Positions 56,734 to 64,000 of a stretch of DNA of 64,000 nucleotides are shown piece by piece. Origin of the DNA: an uncultured Halomonas sp. (lineage in GTDB: Bacteria > Pseudomonadota > Gammaproteobacteria > Pseudomonadales > Halomonadaceae). The position numbers were made by a program, and so were the translations under genes. The notes under the pieces were generated by a model, which searched no databases, was not told where the DNA came from, and saw only the letters and a program-made list of their open reading frames with translations. The DNA is taken from the NCBI RefSeq assembly GCF_947490095.1, contig NZ_CANLFS010000009.1, positions 50,232 through 114,231 of the forward strand. Direction: 5' to 3'. Numbering within the stretch: position 1 is the first letter of the stretch; each line of letters opens with the position of its first letter.

Positions 56734-57834
56734 GTGTCGACTGAACACTTCGAACTGCTCCCCAACGCCGCTCCCACGGCCACCAATATCCGCGAGGACA
56801 TCCTCGCCAATCCCGGTTTCGGCCAGTACTTTACCGATCACATGGCCCACGTGCGCTGGACCCTGGACGGTGACTGGCACGGCCATAACGTGCGCCCCTA
56901 TGGTCCACTGACCCTGGACCCCGCCGCCGCCGTGCTGCACTACGCCCAGGAGATCTTCGAGGGCATCAAGGCCTATCGCCATGCCGATGGTTCCATCTGG
57001 ACCTTCCGCCCCGAGAAGAATGCCGAACGCTTCCGGCGTAGCGCTCGTCGCCTGGCCCTGCCGGAACTTTCCGACGCCGACTTCATCGGCTCGCTCAAGG
57101 CCCTGCTGTCCCAGGACCATGCCTGGGTGCCCACGCCTCAAGGCGAGGCCGACGAGTGCAGCCTCTACCTGCGCCCCTTCATGATCGCCAGCGAAACCTT
57201 CCTCGGCGTGCGCCCGGCCCAGGAGGTCGACTACTACGTGATCGCCTCGCCGGCGGCCGCCTACTTCAAGGGTGGCATCGAGCCGGTCTCGATCTGGCTC
57301 TCGGAGCACTACAAGCGTGCCGCCCCCGGGGGTACCGGCTTCGCCAAGTGTGGTGGCAACTACGCCGCCTCCCTGGCGGCCCAGAAGGAAGCCAGCGCCA
57401 ATGGCTGCGGCCAGGTCGCCTTCCTCGATGCCGTCGAGAACCAGTGGATCGAGGAACTGGGCGGCATGAACCTGTTCTTCGTATACCAGGACGGGCGTAT
57501 CGCGACACCCCGCCTGACCGACACCATTCTCGAGGGCATCACCCGCGATTCGGTGTTGACCCTGGCCCGTGACGAGGGGCTGACCCCGGAGGAGCGGCCG
57601 ATCAGCATCGCCGAGTGGCGCGAAGGCGCGGCCAACGGCGAGATCACCGAGGTCTTCGCCTGCGGCACCGCGGCGGTGATCACCCCGGTGGGCGAACTGG
57701 TCAGCGACCAGGAGCGCATCCGCCTGGCCGGCGACAACGGCAACCCCATCGCCAAGCGCCTGCGCACCAAGCTGCTCGACCTGCAGTATGGCCGCGCCGA
57801 GGACACTCACGGCTGGCTCACCCGGCTGGTGTAA
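56734..57834 (+). CDS. ilvE: Branched-chain amino acid aminotransferase
   Basis: A 366-residue fold-type IV PLP aminotransferase of the class II (eukaryote-like, long) type, acting on Leu, Ile and Val. The PLP lysine is in GGTGFAKCGGNYAASL, with the downstream EELGGMNLFFV and GTAAVITPVG motifs. The start is GTG 56734 with GGAG 10 nt upstream. It stands between pepA and holC, which are normally adjacent, so this is an insertion in the conserved pepA-holC-valS order. Confidence 0.94.
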   Translation: MSTEHFELLPNAAPTATNIREDILANPGFGQYFTDHMAHVRWTLDGDWHGHNVRPYGPLTLDPAAAVLHYAQEIFEGIKAYRHADGSIWTFRPEKNAERFRRSARRLALPELSDADFIGSLKALLSQDHAWVPTPQGEADECSLYLRPFMIASETFLGVRPAQEVDYYVIASPAAAYFKGGIEPVSIWLSEHYKRAAPGGTGFAKCGGNYAASLAAQKEASANGCGQVAFLDAVENQWIEELGGMNLFFVYQDGRIATPRLTDTILEGITRDSVLTLARDEGLTPEERPISIAEWREGAANGEITEVFACGTAAVITPVGELVSDQERIRLAGDNGNPIAKRLRTKLLDLQYGRAEDTHGWLTRLV

Positions 57835-58018
57835 CAGCGCCATCGCCGCGTCGGGCCCGCTAAAGCGGGTTCGCGGCTCTCTCCACCGAGGCGAGGGGCG
57901 CCGAAGGGCAGGCCGACGCGGAGGTCCTACGCCAGGGATGGCGTCGGTAGCGTACAGGGACGTATTCACAGCGCCTCCGCAAAGGCCTGTCCCGAGGGAA
58001 AGCCCCGGGCAGATCCAG
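57835..58018. other. Intergenic stretch with hairpins, possibly a dispersed repeat
   Basis: The 184-nt ilvE-holC gap holds GCCCGCT-AAA-GCGGGT (a small hairpin suited to end ilvE) and a structured segment at about 57895-58000. The latter has ACGCCA-GGGA-TGGCGT and AGCGTACAGGGACGTATT followed by a GCGCCTCCGC/GCGGAGG-like pairing. Its look resembles intergenic repeats common in Halomonas-type genomes; this is recollection and not proven. Confidence 0.4.
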
Positions 58019-58465
58019 ATGACCCAGATCGATTTCTATGTTCTCCCCGACACCACCCTGAAGGCGCGTCTCGACTTCGCCTGCCGGCTGGCCGAGACCA
58101 TCCAGCGCAAGGGCTATCGGCTGCATCTGCATGCCGAGGATGACACCATGGCCAGGGAGCTCGACGAGGCGCTCTGGACCTTCCGCGCCGACGCCTATGT
58201 ACCCCATGCCCTGGCCGATGACGCCCTCGCCGAACGGGTGGCGGTGACCATCGGCTGGGCCGAGCCACCGCCCCCCGAACGCTCGGTCCAGGCGCTTCTC
58301 AATCTCGCGCCCGGCATCCCCGAATGGTTCTCGCGCTTCGAGCGTGTCGCCGAGATCATCAACCAGCACCAGGCCGTACTGACCGCCAAGCGCGAGTGCT
58401 GGCAGACCTACCGCCAGCGGGGCTACCCGGTCAAGGCGCATCAGCTGCGCGGCCAGTCAGGCTGA
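58019..58465 (+). CDS. holC: DNA polymerase III chi subunit
   Basis: HolC (148 residues) links the clamp loader to SSB. The opening MTQIDFYVLPDTTLKARLDFAC and the segments LWTFRADAYVPHALA and FERVAEIINQ match the chi family. ATG 58019 fits the family start; longer in-frame starts run into the intergenic repeat. It lies upstream of valS, as usual. Confidence 0.93.
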   Translation: MTQIDFYVLPDTTLKARLDFACRLAETIQRKGYRLHLHAEDDTMARELDEALWTFRADAYVPHALADDALAERVAVTIGWAEPPPPERSVQALLNLAPGIPEWFSRFERVAEIINQHQAVLTAKRECWQTYRQRGYPVKAHQLRGQSG

Positions 58466-58567
58466 CGCCGACCGCCGCACCGGGCTATAATGAGCCCCAT
58501 TTTTCGTCGCCATTCCTGCCGCCCGGTCCCCTGGCCGGCGGTGTTTATTTCTGGACCCGGAACGCCC

Positions 58568-61414
58568 ATGGACAAGACCTACCAACCCGAGCAGATCGAA
58601 TCCCGCTGGTACCAGCGCTGGGAGGCCGACGGCCGCTTCGCCCCCTCGGGCGAGGGTGCGCCCTACTCCATCATGATTCCGCCGCCCAACGTCACCGGCA
58701 GCCTGCACATGGGCCACGCCTTCCAGGACACCATCATGGACACCCTGACCCGCTGGCGGCGGATGCAGGGGCATAACACCCTGTGGCAGGTGGGCACCGA
58801 CCACGCCGGCATCGCGACCCAGATGCTGGTCGAGCGCAAGGTCGCCGCGGAAGAGGGCAAGAGCCGCCATGACCTCGGCCGCGAGGCCTTTATCGACAAG
58901 GTGTGGGAGTGGAAGCAGGAGTCCGGCGACCATATCACCCGTCAGCTGCGTCGCATGGGGGCCAGCGTCGACTGGAGCCGCGAGCGCTTCACCATGGATG
59001 ACGGCTTCTACCAGGCGGTCCAGGAAGTCTTCGTGCGTCTCTACGAGGACGACCTGATCTACCGGGGCAAGCGGCTGGTCAACTGGGACCCGACCCTGCA
59101 CACCGCGATCTCCGACCTCGAGGTGGAGAATCGCGATCAGCAGGGCAGCTTCTGGCACTTCCGCTACCCCCTGGCCGATGGTGTCACTACCGACGACGGC
59201 AAGGATTATCTGGTCGTTGCCACCACCCGCCCGGAGACGCTGCTTGGTGACACCGGGGTGGCGGTCAATCCCGAGGACCCGCGTTACGCCGCTCTGATAG
59301 GCAAGTTCATCACGCTGCCACTGGTGGGTCGCCGCATTCCCATCGTCGCCGATGAACACGCCGACATGGAGAAGGGCTCGGGCTGCGTGAAGATCACCCC
59401 CGCCCACGACTTCAACGACTACGAGGTGGGTCGGCGCCAGAACCTTCCGCTGATCAATGTCTTTACCCAGGATGCCGCCATCCTCTCCGAGGCCGAGGCC
59501 TTCGATATTCAGGGGCGGCCGCTGCCCGATATCGACCCGACCCTGCCCCAGGCCTATGCGGGCCTGGAGCGCTTCGAGGCGCGTCAGAGCATCGTCGCCG
59601 ACATGGAGGCCGCCGGCCTGCTCGAGCAGGTCGAGGCGGTCAACAACACCCTGCCCTTCGGAGACCGCTCCGGCGACATCATCGAGCCGCTGCTGACCGA
59701 CCAATGGTTCGTGGCCGTGGAAAGCCTGGCCAAGCCCGCCATCGAGGCCGTGGAGAAGGGGGATATTCAGTTCGTACCCAAGAACTACGAGAACATGTAC
59801 TTCGCCTGGATGCGCGACCTCCAGGATTGGTGCATCTCTCGTCAGCTATGGTGGGGCCATCGCATCCCCGCCTGGTACGACGCCGACGGCAACGTCTATG
59901 TGGCACGCAGCGAACAGGAAGCCCGCGAACGCCACGGCCTGGCGGCCGACCTCGAACTGAGCCAGGACGAGGACGTGCTGGACACCTGGTTCAGCTCGGG
60001 CCTGTGGACCTTCGGCACCCTGGGCTGGCCCCAGCAGACCGAAGAGCTCAAGACCTTTCACCCCTCCAGCGTGCTGGTCACCGGCTTCGATATCATCTTC
60101 TTCTGGGTCGCACGGATGATCATGCTGACCCTGAAGTTCACCGGCGAGGTGCCCTTCAAGCAGGTCTATGTGCATGGCCTGGTGCGTGATGGACAGGGCC
60201 AGAAGATGTCCAAGTCCAAGGGCAACGTGCTGGACCCCATCGACCTGATCGATGGCATCGAGCTGGACACGCTGCTCGAAAAGCGCACCGGCAACATGAT
60301 GCAGCCCCAGAAGGCCAAGGCGATTGCCAAGGCCACGCGCAGCGAGTTCCCGGAGGGCATCGAGCCCCACGGCACCGATGCGCTGCGCTTCACCTTCCTC
60401 TCCCAGGCCACCACCGGGCGGGATATCAAGTTCGATATGGGCCGCCTGGATGGCTACCGCAACTTCTGCAACAAGCTGTGGAATGCCTCACGCTACGTGC
60501 TGATGAACGCCGAGGGCGAAGACACCGGCCTGGGCGATGCGGCGGTCGAGCTGTCCCTGGCGGATCGCTGGATCCTCTCGCGGCTGCAACAGACGGCCAC
60601 CCAGGTGACCCGGGCCATGGAAGAGTTCCGCCTGGATCATGCCTCCCAGGCGCTCTACGAATTCGTCTGGAATGAATACTGCGACTGGTACCTGGAACTC
60701 TCCAAGCCGGTACTCTGGGACGATAACGCCGGCCTCGATGCCAAGCGCGGCACCCGCCAGACCCTGGTTCGCGTGCTGGAATCGATCCTGCGCCTGGCCC
60801 ACCCGATGATGCCCTATATCTCCGAGGAGATATGGCAGCGTGTCGCGCCTTTGGCCGGCACTCACCAGGGTGACGAGGATTCCATCATGGCCAAGCCCTG
60901 GCCGGTGGCGAATGAGGCACTGCTCGATGAAGACGCCGTCCGCAATATCGAGTGGCTCAAGGGGGTCATCATCGCCGTGCGTAATATTCGCGCCGAGATG
61001 AATATCGCACCGGGCAAGCCCCTGGAGGTACTGCTGACCAAGGGCGGCAGCGCCGACCGCGAACGCCTGGAGGCCAACCGCCTGTTCCTGGCCAAGCTCG
61101 CCAAGCTGGAGAGCCTCGACTGGCTGGAAGACCCCCAGCAGGCCCCCCTGTCGGCCACCCAGCTGGTCGGCGAAATGGAAGTACTGGTGCCCATGGCCGA
61201 CCTGATCGACAAGGAGACGGAGCTCGCACGCCTCGACAAGGAAATCGGCAAGCAGGACAAGTTGATCGGTGGCATCGAGAAGAAGCTGTCCAACGACGGC
61301 TTCGTGGCCAAGGCCCCCGCCGCGGTGGTGGAGAAGGAACGCGGCAAGCTGGCCGACCTCCAGGCCTCCCGTCGCCTGCTGATGGAACAGCGCGACAAGA
61401 TTGCCGCCCTGTAG
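58568..61414 (+). CDS. valS: Valyl-tRNA synthetase
   Basis: ValRS (948 residues) is a class I synthetase. HIGH motif: [13 protein letters not shown] (about residues 41-53); KMSKS motif: [14 protein letters not shown]. The editing domain with [15 protein letters not shown] and a C-terminal coiled coil ([20 protein letters not shown]) are present. Length is standard. It converges on the EamA gene across a strong palindrome. Confidence 0.98.
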   Translation: MDKTYQPEQIESRWYQRWEADGRFAPSGEGAPYSIMIPPPNVTGSLHMGHAFQDTIMDTLTRWRRMQGHNTLWQVGTDHAGIATQMLVERKVAAEEGKSRHDLGREAFIDKVWEWKQESGDHITRQLRRMGASVDWSRERFTMDDGFYQAVQEVFVRLYEDDLIYRGKRLVNWDPTLHTAISDLEVENRDQQGSFWHFRYPLADGVTTDDGKDYLVVATTRPETLLGDTGVAVNPEDPRYAALIGKFITLPLVGRRIPIVADEHADMEKGSGCVKITPAHDFNDYEVGRRQNLPLINVFTQDAAILSEAEAFDIQGRPLPDIDPTLPQAYAGLERFEARQSIVADMEAAGLLEQVEAVNNTLPFGDRSGDIIEPLLTDQWFVAVESLAKPAIEAVEKGDIQFVPKNYENMYFAWMRDLQDWCISRQLWWGHRIPAWYDADGNVYVARSEQEARERHGLAADLELSQDEDVLDTWFSSGLWTFGTLGWPQQTEELKTFHPSSVLVTGFDIIFFWVARMIMLTLKFTGEVPFKQVYVHGLVRDGQGQKMSKSKGNVLDPIDLIDGIELDTLLEKRTGNMMQPQKAKAIAKATRSEFPEGIEPHGTDALRFTFLSQATTGRDIKFDMGRLDGYRNFCNKLWNASRYVLMNAEGEDTGLGDAAVELSLADRWILSRLQQTATQVTRAMEEFRLDHASQALYEFVWNEYCDWYLELSKPVLWDDNAGLDAKRGTRQTLVRVLESILRLAHPMMPYISEEIWQRVAPLAGTHQGDEDSIMAKPWPVANEALLDEDAVRNIEWLKGVIIAVRNIRAEMNIAPGKPLEVLLTKGGSADRERLEANRLFLAKLAKLESLDWLEDPQQAPLSATQLVGEMEVLVPMADLIDKETELARLDKEIGKQDKLIGGIEKKLSNDGFVAKAPAAVVEKERGKLADLQASRRLLMEQRDKIAAL

Positions 61415-61457
61415 GCCGTCGGTCCTCCAGCACCTCACCTGATACCCCACCTAGCCC

Positions 61458-61497
61458 CCCACGACAGGCCCGGTCACCCGACCGGGCCTGTCGTGGG
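61458..61497. terminator. Long perfect palindrome between valS and the EamA gene
   Basis: CCCACGACAGGCCCGGTC and its exact complement GACCGGGCCTGTCGTGGG flank ACCC, an 18-bp stem. It lies between converging genes, so it probably ends both transcripts, though no T-run follows. Confidence 0.75.
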
Positions 61498-61506
61498 CAT
61501 GTGTCC

Positions 61507-62415
61507 CTACTCTTCTGCCGAGGGCTGAACAGAAGCGGATGCGACCCTACGCTTCCCCGTCTGAATCAGCACCACCCCTCCGAGAATCAATGCCAACGCG
61601 AGTATAACGGTCGTGGTGATCTCCTCGCCGACCACCGCGCCAATGATTACCGCCACCACCGGTGCGATATAGGTCGTGCCGGATGCCTGCACGGAACCGA
61701 GCCTTTCGATGATGAAGTAATAGCAGAAGAAGGCGCCGCCGGTGCCTAGCATGCCCAGGCCGACGACGGCGCCCCACAGTGCGCGCGAATCCGTCGTTAT
61801 GGCGGCCATGCCGTCGAAGTCGGTCAGTATCAGCAGGGTCAGAAGCGCGAGCCCCGTCTGCCAGGTCGCCAGTGCCAGCGGGGGCAGCTTCAGCGGCGAC
61901 AGGAATCGTTGGGCATAGACGAATGACACCCCGAGGCTCAGGGTCCCGGCCAGCATCCAGAAGACCCCTGCCAGCGCCACGCCGTCGGCGCCTTCCCAGG
62001 GACGGGCGCTCAGCGCGATACCGATGAAGCCCAGGAAAACGCCGGCCGCCATCTGGCCGGTCGGGCGATCCTGGCGCAGAAACAGGAAGGCGCAGATGAA
62101 GGTGAAGATGGGAATCGAACCACTCAGGAGCCCGGCAATGCTGGACGGAAGCCGGGCGGTGCCGGCCACGAATCCATAATAATAGAACGTCGTCGCCAGC
62201 ATCGACATGACCGCAAAGTGCGGCAGATGACGGAGCTGCTCACGCGTCAGGACCCTGGCTCGCCAGGCCATCAAGGCCAGGGGAAGAAAACCGAACAATA
62301 CCCGCAGGAATACCGTCTGTGTGGGCGAGATCAGATCGGTGGCCCACTTCATGAAGATGAAGTTTGAGCCCCAGATAATGCCAAGCGCGACAAGCGCCAT
62401 ATAGGCACGCAACAT
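61507..62415 (-). CDS. EamA (DMT) family transporter
   Basis: A 302-residue inner membrane protein with ten predicted helices in two EamA repeats (for example IIWGSNFIFMKWATDLISP near the start and LGSVQASGTTYIAPVVAVII in the second half). Relatives export amino acids, purines or other metabolites; the substrate is not evident. AAGGAG precedes the start. The micro-ORF 12 nt upstream is coupled to it. It faces a LysR regulator, its likely controller. Confidence 0.9.
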   Translation of the reverse strand: MLRAYMALVALGIIWGSNFIFMKWATDLISPTQTVFLRVLFGFLPLALMAWRARVLTREQLRHLPHFAVMSMLATTFYYYGFVAGTARLPSSIAGLLSGSIPIFTFICAFLFLRQDRPTGQMAAGVFLGFIGIALSARPWEGADGVALAGVFWMLAGTLSLGVSFVYAQRFLSPLKLPPLALATWQTGLALLTLLILTDFDGMAAITTDSRALWGAVVGLGMLGTGGAFFCYYFIIERLGSVQASGTTYIAPVVAVIIGAVVGEEITTTVILALALILGGVVLIQTGKRRVASASVQPSAEE

Positions 62416-62427
62416 GGTGTTTCTCCT

Positions 62428-62526
62428 TCAGGAAAGCGTAACGCGGATATTCTTGTCGGAGGCACCGCCTGGGCCTTCCGACGGCAACAGGGTCACGGCA
62501 CACGTGTAGAATTTCTCTTTCGTCAT
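62428..62526 (-). CDS. 32-residue micro-ORF with strong ribosome binding site
   Basis: The minus strand carries AGGAGGTCATC directly before ATG 62526, about as strong a Shine-Dalgarno as seen in the window. The 32-codon product starts MTKEKFYTCAVTLLPSEG and ends SDKNIRVTLS. Its TGA overlaps the spacer containing AAGGAG of the EamA gene, so the two are probably translationally coupled. I do not recognise a family. It could be a small protein or a leader ORF. Confidence 0.55.
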   Translation of the reverse strand: MTKEKFYTCAVTLLPSEGPGGASDKNIRVTLS

Positions 62527-62632
62527 GATGACCTCCTCCGGCCAGATTCTGGAGGCATTGTGCCAAGTGATGGCAGGCATTTCGCGCGATGAATAAACGT
62601 GAGAGACTGTAGAAAATCTATAGGCTATAGGC

Positions 62633-63526
62633 ATGACCTTATCCCGCCGTAAGCTTCCCCCGCTCAATGCCCTGCGCGCCTTCGAGGTCTCGGGCCGCCG
62701 CTTGAGTTTTCGAGCCGCCGCTGATGAGCTGGGTGTCACCCAGGGTGCCGTCGCGCAGCAGGTACGCGCGCTGGAGGAACACCTGGGCCTGGCCCTGTTC
62801 CAGCGTTTGCCCCGTGGCCTGGCCCTGACACCAGCGGGCGCGGCCTACCTGACGGATTTGACCCGCGCCTTCGATACGCTCGGAGACGCCACCGGACGAC
62901 TACTGCAGCAACCGGATACTGTCACGATCAGTGTGACGCCGACCTTCGCCGCGAAGCTACTGATCCCGCGCCTGGCCGAGCTGAACGCGACCCTTCCCGG
63001 TGTCGAGTTGCGCACGGTCGCCACCGAGACGCTCTCCGCCTTTGATCGCGACCAGGTAGATATTGCCGTGCGGCTAACCCGCCCCCCGTTTCCCTCCGGG
63101 CTGGAGGCCAAGCTGCTGTTCCATCAGGAGCTGATCGCGGTCGCCAGTCCGTATCTGCTCAAGGGGTTGCCGCTTCCCCTGACCGGGGAACGGCTTCGGG
63201 AACTCCCGCTATTGCACGACGCCCACGATCATTGGCCGATGTTCTTGCGAAGGCTCTTGCAAAAGCCCTTTCGAAACGACGGCAAGCTATCCGGCGCGAC
63301 ATTCAGCCAGACGACACTGGCGCTGGATGCGGCCCTGGCCGGCCAGGGCGTCGCCCTGGCGTGTCGGGCATTTGTGGCGGGGGACCTCGAAGCCGGACGC
63401 CTGGTGCAGGTCGCGGATGAGGCCATGATCAAAGAACCCAGTTACTTCCTGGTCCGCAAGCGCTCCCCATTGCCTCTCGCCTCCCAGGAAGCGGTATGGG
63501 GCTGGTGCCTGGCCCGTCTCTCATGA
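62633..63526 (+). CDS. LysR family transcriptional regulator (GcvA-like)
   Basis: A 297-residue LysR protein. The winged HTH covers residues 7-66 (LPPLNALRAFEVSGRRLSFRA, then GVTQGAVAQQVRALEEHLGL), close to the GcvA/AmpR branch. The effector domain (from about 95, ISVTPTFAAKLLIPRLAELN) is complete. It is divergent from the micro-ORF/EamA pair. The gap has an AT-rich CTATAGGCTATAG element (62610-62625) that suits a LysR operator. Confidence 0.92.
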   Translation: MTLSRRKLPPLNALRAFEVSGRRLSFRAAADELGVTQGAVAQQVRALEEHLGLALFQRLPRGLALTPAGAAYLTDLTRAFDTLGDATGRLLQQPDTVTISVTPTFAAKLLIPRLAELNATLPGVELRTVATETLSAFDRDQVDIAVRLTRPPFPSGLEAKLLFHQELIAVASPYLLKGLPLPLTGERLRELPLLHDAHDHWPMFLRRLLQKPFRNDGKLSGATFSQTTLALDAALAGQGVALACRAFVAGDLEAGRLVQVADEAMIKEPSYFLVRKRSPLPLASQEAVWGWCLARLS

Positions 63527-63544
63527 CGCGAGCCCAGGCGGGCA

Positions 63545-63582
63545 TAAAAAAGCCCCGAGCAAATGAATGCCCGGGGCTTTCG
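63545..63582. terminator. Terminator hairpin 1 (after lysR, before 5S end)
   Basis: AGCCCCGAGCA pairs with TGCCCGGGGCT (one mismatch; 63551-63561 with 63568-63578), with AAAAA before and TTT after. It suits the plus-strand lysR transcript and possibly the rRNA transcript from the other side. Confidence 0.8.
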
Positions 63583-63618
63583 ATATAAAGGCGATACTAA
63601 ATCTCGTCGACCCTACAT

Positions 63619-63656
63619 GAACAACCCCCGAACACGTGAATGTTCGGGGGTTGTTC
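63619..63656. terminator. Terminator-like hairpin 2
   Basis: GAACAACCCCCGAACA-CGTGAA-TGTTCGGGGGTTGTTC is a perfect 16-bp stem. It shares the core CCCCGAACA-CGTGAA-TGTTCGGGG with hairpin 3 and appears to be a diverged copy of it. Confidence 0.8.
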
Positions 63657-63732
63657 GCTATAAGCTCGATATCAGTGCCTGGCGATGGTCGACTGGCCAA
63701 TAATTTCGTCGGCTCTACCGTCCGCCAGATAT

Positions 63733-63770
63733 GAAAAAACCCCGAACACGTGAATGTTCGGGGTTTTTTC
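63733..63770 (-). terminator. Terminator hairpin 3, end of the rRNA operon
   Basis: GAAAAAACCCCGAACA-CGTGAA-TGTTCGGGGTTTTTTC is a perfect 16-bp stem with a six-base T-run in each direction. It lies 9 nt past the 5S 3' end and is the natural rrn terminator. Confidence 0.92.
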
Positions 63771-63779
63771 GGTATAAGT

Positions 63780-63896
63780 GCCTGACGATGACCTACTCTC
63801 GCATGGGGAGACCCCACACTACCATCGGCGCTAAGCGGTTTCACTGCTGAGTTCGGCATGGGATCAGGTGGTTCACGCTCGCTATGGTCGTCAGGC
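63780..63896 (-). rRNA. rrf: 5S ribosomal RNA
   Basis: The minus strand reads GCCTGACGACCATAGCGAGC at the 5' end and closes with TCGTCAGGC. The inner CCGAACTCAGCAGTGAAACG-type segment (CCGAACTCAG, GTGAAACCGC, GCGCCGATGGTAGTGTGGGG) is the universal gammaproteobacterial 5S. Exact ends may differ by 1-2 nt. Confidence 0.97.
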
Positions 63897-63977
63897 GAAA
63901 AACGGTGAATCATGCTGACGCGAACGTTTCAAGGCGTATCCGGCGTCGTGGGTCATCACAGACCCCTTGGGTGTTAT

Positions 63978-64000
63978 ATGGTCAAGCCTCACGGGCCATT
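63978..64000 (-). rRNA. rrl: 23S ribosomal RNA, extreme 3' end (cut by window)
   Basis: The minus strand reads AATGGCCCGTGAGGCTTGAC followed by CAT, matching the last bases of Pseudomonas-type 23S rRNA. About 80 nt of spacer (63897-63977) separate it from 5S. The rRNA operon continues beyond the window on the minus strand. Confidence 0.85.

Overview
The window looks like chromosomal DNA of a high-GC gammaproteobacterium, most likely Halomonas or a close relative in Halomonadaceae. This rests on strong G/C preference at third codon positions and on gene orders typical of the Pseudomonas/Halomonas lineage: yggX-mutY-asmA next to hisBHAF, suhB-trmJ-cysE-iscR-iscS, ndk-rlmN-pilW-rodZ-ispG-hisS-yfgM-bamB-der, dprA-tsaC opposite def-fmt-rsmB-trkA-trkH, and lptFG opposite pepA-holC-valS. 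The genus is my inference, because no 16S gene is present.

Layout. 1-1700 is a small accessory patch: a hypothetical gene tail, a truncated metK 5' fragment and a HigB2/HigA2-type toxin-antitoxin pair. 1750-2200 holds three minus-strand tRNA genes (Phe, Gln, Thr) with a good promoter and terminators. 2209-9457 holds yggX, mutY, asmA and a GNAT gene on minus, facing away from hisB-hisH-hisA-hisF on plus. 9467-14517 is a minus-strand set: yjaG, an alkyltransferase-like gene, selU, radA, an NlpE-type lipoprotein and an AEC transporter. hisC stands alone at 14625. 15804-30190 is the suhB/trmJ/cysE/isc/ndk...der block. 30302-41135 covers a DUF815 ATPase, an M48 lipoprotein protease, a fused hemF-aroE, tsaC and dprA, then def-fmt-rsmB, dodecin and trkA. 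41164-50935 covers trkH, a TraB-family protein, the minus-strand set aceK/STAS/cobB/tapT, a CDF transporter, truC and tcdA. 51002-61414 covers DUF1653, bfd-bfr with a Fur-like box, an RDD protein, lptF-lptG, pepA, ilvE, holC and valS. The end holds an EamA transporter opposite a LysR regulator, then a 5S gene and the 3' tip of a 23S gene, both minus strand.

Most genes are housekeeping: histidine synthesis, DNA repair (mutY, radA, atl), tRNA/rRNA modification (selU, trmJ, rlmN, truC, tcdA, tapT, rsmB, tsaC), envelope assembly (lptFG, bamB, yfgM, asmA, rodZ), iron handling (bfd, bfr, yggX, isc) and K+ uptake (trkA/trkH), which suits a halophile.

The most notable departures are these. (1) An isc locus reduced to iscR-iscS-iscA, with no iscU, hscB, hscA, fdx or iscX, and an IscS lacking the C-terminal tail that contacts IscU. 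(2) A SuhB homologue in the usual suhB position whose phosphatase metal-binding motif is destroyed, as if kept only for a non-enzymatic role. (3) A single in-frame hemF-aroE gene that keeps an internal Shine-Dalgarno and ATG for free AroE. (4) Short tandem duplications lying across the stop codons of hisH, rsmB and bfd, and a repeat-rich 320-bp stretch before the dodecin gene. (5) A 32-codon micro-ORF with a near-perfect ribosome binding site before the EamA transporter. I found no CRISPR array, prophage or intact insertion sequence.
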